A stretch of DNA of 7,616 bases from an uncultured Chloroflexota bacterium (GTDB lineage Bacteria; Chloroflexota; Anaerolineae; Aggregatilineales; Phototrophicaceae), in the NCBI GenBank assembly GCA_937927665.1, contig CALBRY010000350.1, positions 1-7,616 on the forward strand, read 5' to 3'. Positions 5,301 to 7,616 of this stretch are shown here, piece after piece (positions within the stretch are counted from its first letter, which is position 1; every line of letters starts with the position of its first letter). The notes beneath the pieces are model-generated. The model saw nothing but the letters and a program-made list of their open reading frames with translations. It was not told the origin of the DNA and searched no databases. The translations under genes were made by a program, and so were the position numbers.

Positions 5301-7616
5301 ATCAACGCGGCGAGTATCGATGTCAGCGCGGATGGTGTGAACTTGGGCAATGTGATTGTCCGCTTCCAAGGCGGCGACCCGACGATCCAAGTATTTGGCT
5401 TAAGCAATATTACGGCAGGTCAAAACCTGATCTATACCCTGCGTGTGACTAATGCCGGTTTCTTGTCGGCTTCGAACGTGATTGTCACCGCAAATTTGCA
5501 ACCGGGCATGATGACCTTCGAGAGCGAAAGCCATCCGGCGGACGCACAGGTTTTGCTTCAAGCCGGAAGTCAAGTGAGCTGGCTTATCCCGAACATTCCC
5601 GTCGGAGAGTATCGTGATATTGGGTTAGTGCTGCGATCGGCGGGCAATATCGTATTAGGGCAAGGGCTGCGCTTGAATGTTCAGGTGAATGCACAGCCGG
5701 ATGCTTCCACCAGCAATAATTACGCGCTGGCGATCACCCCGGTTGTTACAGCTCAACCGCCCAGCTCCCTCGTGCAAACCGAGAAATTATCGGTCGCCTT
5801 TACCGCCGATTCGAATCTCGCGCGTGTTGGCGAAAGCGTCACGATGCGGGTTACGGTGACGAATACCACCGCCGATGAAACGCTGTATAACATCAATGCT
5901 TTCTCGCCTCTGCGTGGGCTGATTACGTATATTGCCCTCACTTATCCCAATCCCGCGTATCCGGGACGGCTGATGGCGGGTGAAACAGCGTTCGGGATGT
6001 TTAGTTACATAGTTCAGGGTGATTACAGTCCACCGCAAATCGCTTACGTTAGCGGTCACGACTCTGACCCCAGTAATGCTGCGAATGTTGCAAGCAGTGA
6101 CTTGCTCTCCGTAGGAGAATTCACAGTCGCAGGTCCGGCGCTCAGCATGTCGATCACTTCTTCGTCCTCACAACCAAGCGTGGGTGAGACGGTCACGTTT
6201 ACGGTCACGGTGAGGAACAGCGCCCTGCGCCAAGACAGCGCCGCAAATATCGTAGTAACGGAATCGCTGGGTGGAACGGTTGTCGCGCTGACTCCGTCTA
6301 CACCACTCAGTCCGGGAGGCAGCGCCGTCGGAACCTTCACCTACACAGTCTCTCCAGCGGATGTTCCCAATCTAGTCATTACTGCCTCGGCAGTGGGGCA
6401 AGGCGTCGATTTCCCTGATATTCAGGTATCTACATCCGCTCGCTTGACCGTGCGTTTGAACGTGCCAACCGTCCCCACTGGGGCGAACTTGTTTCTCACC
6501 GCATCAGACTCGCTCGACTTCTTGCTTCCCGGTGTGCCAAGCAACCTACCGCTGTTCGTCAGCAACAACGGCGATCTTCCCGCCTCCAATGTTATGCTGC
6601 GACTGTCACTCCCGCCTGAAGTCGAATTTGTCAGCACGGGAGCAGGAAACGGCGTTTACGATCCGGCAGCGCGGCACATCACATGGACGTTCGATACGGT
6701 CACGCCTTCCGTTGGTGTGGCGGTGTCACCAGTCGTTCAAACGAACGCTCCTATCGGGACAAACATCTCCTTCATCGCCACTGTCGGTTCCACCGATGGC
6801 GAAACCTTCTTTGGCGACAACATACTTGACTTGACACTGGCAGTCATCGCGCGCAACGGCGAACGCTCCCTACTTGAGCCGCAAGGCAGAACGTTCATCG
6901 TCGCCGATGGTCAAGATCAGCTTCAACTTTTGCTGACCGCGCTTGACCCGTTGGGTACGCCAATTGTCGGTTTGGGGGGCGTATTTAGCGCGAATGCACC
7001 CGGTGTCACGTTTGAACCCGCATCGGTGGTGACCGACAGCAGCGGTCACGCGCTGGTCACCATGCGCGCTACAGCCGAAGGGATTGTTAGCGTAACAGCA
7101 GCGTTGGCGGATGGTTCGTCGGTGAGTACGTTTGTCCAGCGCCGCCCCACCGCAATTGAGCTAACCAGCAGTACGCTTAACATCGGCGTTGGGGGCAGCG
7201 GCACCTTTGACCTGTTCTTGATTAACACAGCCGCTTCAAGCGATGCGTTCCAATTGTCAGTAGAAGGGATGGAGGCGCTTGATTCGGCATGGTATCGCTT
7301 TGAACCCGCGTCTTTCGGTCTTGGCAGCGGACAATTCGTGACTTCGCGGTTGGTCGTCAGCATCCCCGCCGGGCAGTGCCAAGTTGCCAACACGTACCCG
7401 CTCACCATTCACGCCAATGGCGCAGTTCTCGGCGATGTGGGAAGTGCCGGCGCCACTTTGAACATCACGTCATCGCCGCCTGCCTTAACGAACGTTCTGC
7501 CGGAAGTGAACGCGCAAATCGGCAGCGACAGCGTCCTGTTTAGCTGGCGATCCAATACACCGGGAATGAGTACCCTGTTCCTACGCCCGTTGAATGGCGA
7601 ATACACGGCTTACCCG
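2349..7616 (+). CDS. Giant secreted surface protein: duplicated beta-helix, TSP3 repeat, Ig/DUF11 stalk (3' end outside the window)
   Basis: Open frame of 1756 codons, still open at the last base. It starts at ATG 2349: an in-frame TGA lies at 2334-2336, only weak purines (GAAAG, 2335-2339) precede the ATG, and GTG 2343 is an alternative. Residues 1-24 form a signal peptide (Arg2, Arg8, hydrophobic VLAFLAIVILLGFSLS, possible cleavage after SLS). Next come a Thr/Pro/Ser linker (about 32-87), beta-helix module A (90-430), linker (432-486), module B (487-807), Thr-rich linker (814-871), one thrombospondin type 3 repeat (872-908), Big_1-like domain (about 909-1011), DUF11-like domains (about 1012, 1147, 1265 and 1380 onward), a second Big_1-like domain (1507-1600), a beta domain (1601-1709) and an FN3-like start (1710-1756). 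No catalytic motif is evident. A role as adhesin or extracellular stalk is inferred from architecture. Any C-terminal sorting signal or membrane anchor is out of view. Similar assemblies are typical of Chloroflexota 'choice-of-anchor' proteins. Confidence 0.93.
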   Translation, partial: MRLFPFHRVLAFLAIVILLGFSLSQLSPEAQDEPPTPEVTEQFPPTSTIDPYATDLISTVPSSETSEPSASPTAETTSTATVEPTLVNGGTFYIENGDTTGLIEAVRIGNQQCAQLGAVTIHLAAGGVYTFDTANDDLNGPTALPRIQCTIMIEGNGASLVRNETAPPLRFLAVDMQGILTLRNLALRNGALDGQPGAALFNNGRLFVDSSTFVFNQVTDSSGISVSGLGGAIYTSGDAAIQNTRFESNRASSGGALYISAGYTSLESNEFVGNSALNGGAVANENSSFSVTNSVFTSNRADGFGGALYSLTGMNTVSNSVFNQNSAQIGGGIYTGNSAAVTVSSARIEENQASDGAAAYLAAGSLTMQNSCITGNSSLIDVVLLSGTLDAVNNWWGSLDGPSGAASGSGDAISAGVYADPFLTIPPNGCSVTVIGIPPAPLPIGGQPPVELTTVELPSAEPLILEIEESATATPTSTPTATPGAVVIVPDGDTAAFIQAINTANSQCLPSKTLIQLFPNGVYEFNQGNFSGTGSNALPTINCGIMIDAQGATIRRSTAAGTPNFRFFRVSSSGDLTLLNATVENGRASLAGGGAFVVEFGRLTIIGSQVRGNSTNFSDAFGGAIYNFHGTLTIDNSTFTENAANGASTGSRGGGAIGADAATTTITNSRFINNTTSGNGGAFFTYFAATITVSDTLFENNQAYRGGAFYTESGGTIRFTRVNMRLNTTTNDGGGIYNTAISSLTVEDSCIAGNSPSGIQTVSGSITAADVWWGADTGPRFDGVGDGDVVIGSVAFTPFKTAAPTGCYSYVVPTSTVNATSTNTSTPTDTSTPTETPTSTNTPTETSTVTATATFTDTATATYTATATAIPDTDGDGVVDPDDNCPTVSNPDQADADEDGTGDACEPGPVSEFLSSVTLSREVAAADGSDPILVSILVKDGEDRVMNNTLVTLTTSDPDLVIQPSTGLTDDAGIFIAQVTSAVIINAASIDVSADGVNLGNVIVRFQGGDPTIQVFGLSNITAGQNLIYTLRVTNAGFLSASNVIVTANLQPGMMTFESESHPADAQVLLQAGSQVSWLIPNIPVGEYRDIGLVLRSAGNIVLGQGLRLNVQVNAQPDASTSNNYALAITPVVTAQPPSSLVQTEKLSVAFTADSNLARVGESVTMRVTVTNTTADETLYNINAFSPLRGLITYIALTYPNPAYPGRLMAGETAFGMFSYIVQGDYSPPQIAYVSGHDSDPSNAANVASSDLLSVGEFTVAGPALSMSITSSSSQPSVGETVTFTVTVRNSALRQDSAANIVVTESLGGTVVALTPSTPLSPGGSAVGTFTYTVSPADVPNLVITASAVGQGVDFPDIQVSTSARLTVRLNVPTVPTGANLFLTASDSLDFLLPGVPSNLPLFVSNNGDLPASNVMLRLSLPPEVEFVSTGAGNGVYDPAARHITWTFDTVTPSVGVAVSPVVQTNAPIGTNISFIATVGSTDGETFFGDNILDLTLAVIARNGERSLLEPQGRTFIVADGQDQLQLLLTALDPLGTPIVGLGGVFSANAPGVTFEPASVVTDSSGHALVTMRATAEGIVSVTAALADGSSVSTFVQRRPTAIELTSSTLNIGVGGSGTFDLFLINTAASSDAFQLSVEGMEALDSAWYRFEPASFGLGSGQFVTSRLVVSIPAGQCQVANTYPLTIHANGAVLGDVGSAGATLNITSSPPALTNVLPEVNAQIGSDSVLFSWRSNTPGMSTLFLRPLNGEYTAYP
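2616..3638 (+). repeat. Beta-helix module A (Pmp-like FxxN/GGA repeats)
   Basis: Residues 90-430 of the surface protein. The N-terminal cap (GLIEAVRIGNQQC, then HLAAGGVYTF, then LPRIQCTIMIEGNGASLVR) has the pattern of CSLREA/choice-of-anchor beta-helix starts. About six rungs follow with the chlamydial Pmp signature F-x-x-N then GG[AG]: FESNRASSGGAL, FVGNSALNGGAV, FTSNRADGFGGAL, FNQNSAQIGGGI, plus diverged first and last rungs. The module closes with SCITGN and NNWWGSLDGPS (Trp395/Trp396). Cysteines are at 113, 149, 372 and 430. Confidence 0.8.
3639..3806 (+). other. Pro/Thr/Glu-rich interdomain linker
   Basis: Residues 431-486 join the two beta-helix modules. The first part is Pro- and Glu-rich (GIPPAPLPIGGQPPVE, later LILEIEES), and the last part is the ATPTSTPTATPG type of Thr/Pro spacer that Chloroflexota extracellular proteins often carry. 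No fold is expected; such linkers are often sites of O-glycosylation. Confidence 0.6.
3807..4769 (+). repeat. Beta-helix module B, diverged duplicate of module A
   Basis: Residues 487-807. The cap again reads AFIQAINTANSQC, then FPNGVYEF, then LPTINCGIMIDAQGATIRR, aligning feature by feature with module A. Rungs: VRGNSTNFSDAFGGAI, FTENAANG...RGGGAI, FINNTTSGNGGAF, FENNQAYRGGAF, MRLNTTTNDGGGI. It closes with SCIAGN and VWWGADTGP (Trp772/Trp773). Cysteines are at 508, 543, 750 and 807. It has about one rung fewer than A. Confidence 0.8.
4788..4961 (+). repeat. Thr-rich low-complexity linker with short degenerate DNA repeats
   Basis: Residues 814-871 are almost entirely Thr with Ser, Pro, Ala, Asn and Glu, built from units like STPT, TETPTSTNTPTE and TATATYTATATA. 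At DNA level these are degenerate repeats of ACC/ACA/ACT plus GCA/GCG/CCA codons. It separates the beta-helix heads from the calcium-binding repeat and stalk and is probably extended and possibly glycosylated. Such tracts can change length by slippage. Confidence 0.75.
4962..5072 (+). other. Thrombospondin type 3 calcium-binding repeat
   Basis: Residues 872-908 match one complete TSP3 unit: DTDGDGVVDPDDNCP, then NPDQADADEDGTGDACEPG. The aspartates at 872, 874, 876, 880, 882 and 883, and again at 892, 895, 897, 899 and 903, give the spacing that binds Ca2+ in the family. Cys885 and Cys905 are the usual pair. Only one unit is present. It marks the junction between the Thr linker and the Ig-like stalk. 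Confidence 0.85.
5073..7616 (+). other. Ig-fold stalk array (Big_1-like and DUF11-like domains)
   Basis: Residues 909-1756. The first domain (DGSDPILVSILVKDGE, then LTDDAGIFIAQVTS) follows the invasin/Big_1 pattern. Four DUF11-like domains follow, each with the G-x-x-[VL]-x-[FY/M]-x-[VL]-x-V-x-N signature (GQNLIYTLRVTNAG, GESVTMRVTVTNTT, GETVTFTVTVRNSA, and the weaker NLPLFVSNNGDLPASN). DASTSNNYA and DPSNAANVA are the usual DUF11 ends. A second Big_1-like unit (VVTDSSGHALVTMRATAEG) comes next, then a beta domain with GSGTFDLFLINTAAS, then an FN3-like start (LPEVNAQIGSDSVLFSWRS) cut by the window end. Domain boundaries are approximate. Confidence 0.7.

Noticed and set aside
4725..5390. 221-codon minus-strand frame opposite the TSP3/Big_1 region
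   Set aside because: It lies wholly inside the long plus-strand gene, is rich in Cys, Trp and Arg like an antisense translation, and shows no family features.

Overview
The window looks like a piece of a bacterial chromosome or metagenome contig, most likely Chloroflexota (Anaerolineae-like). This rests on the style of the large secreted protein, with Thr/Pro linkers of the TPTSTPTATP type, NNWWG-type beta-helix ends and strings of DUF11/Ig-like domains, plus roughly even base composition. No rRNA, tRNA or marker gene is present, so the assignment is an inference. I see no CRISPR array, transposase, integrase or tRNA.

Layout. Positions 1-132 hold no convincing gene. On the minus strand, 133-1341 encodes a membrane-anchored SGNH/GDSL-type hydrolase. 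Upstream of it (1342-1746) is a long non-coding leader region with a perfect TATAAT on the minus strand and several inverted repeats, including a strong 31-nt one. Positions 1747-2094 (minus) contain a coding-like frame broken by one in-frame TGA, probably a decayed gene of unknown function. A short AT-rich stretch (2221-2290) with promoter-like motifs and a 13-nt palindrome leads into the main gene.

The dominant object is one open frame on the plus strand from 2349 to the last base (1756 codons, no stop), so a very large secreted protein whose C-terminus lies beyond the window. Its order is: signal peptide; Thr/Pro/Ser linker; beta-helix module A; linker; beta-helix module B (a diverged duplicate of A); Thr-rich linker; one thrombospondin type 3 calcium-binding repeat; then an array of Ig-fold domains (a Big_1-like domain, about four DUF11-like domains, a second Big_1-like domain, a further beta domain and the start of an FN3-like domain). 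The two beta-helix modules share the FxxN...GGA[ILVF] repeat signature known from chlamydial polymorphic membrane proteins, an N-terminal cap like CSLREA/choice-of-anchor proteins, and four matching cysteines. The design is that of a surface adhesin or stalk protein: two folded heads, a calcium-binding joint and a long Ig stalk.

The hydrolase and the giant protein face away from each other and are separated by the remnant. Both are envelope or surface proteins, but nothing in the sequence proves a functional link.
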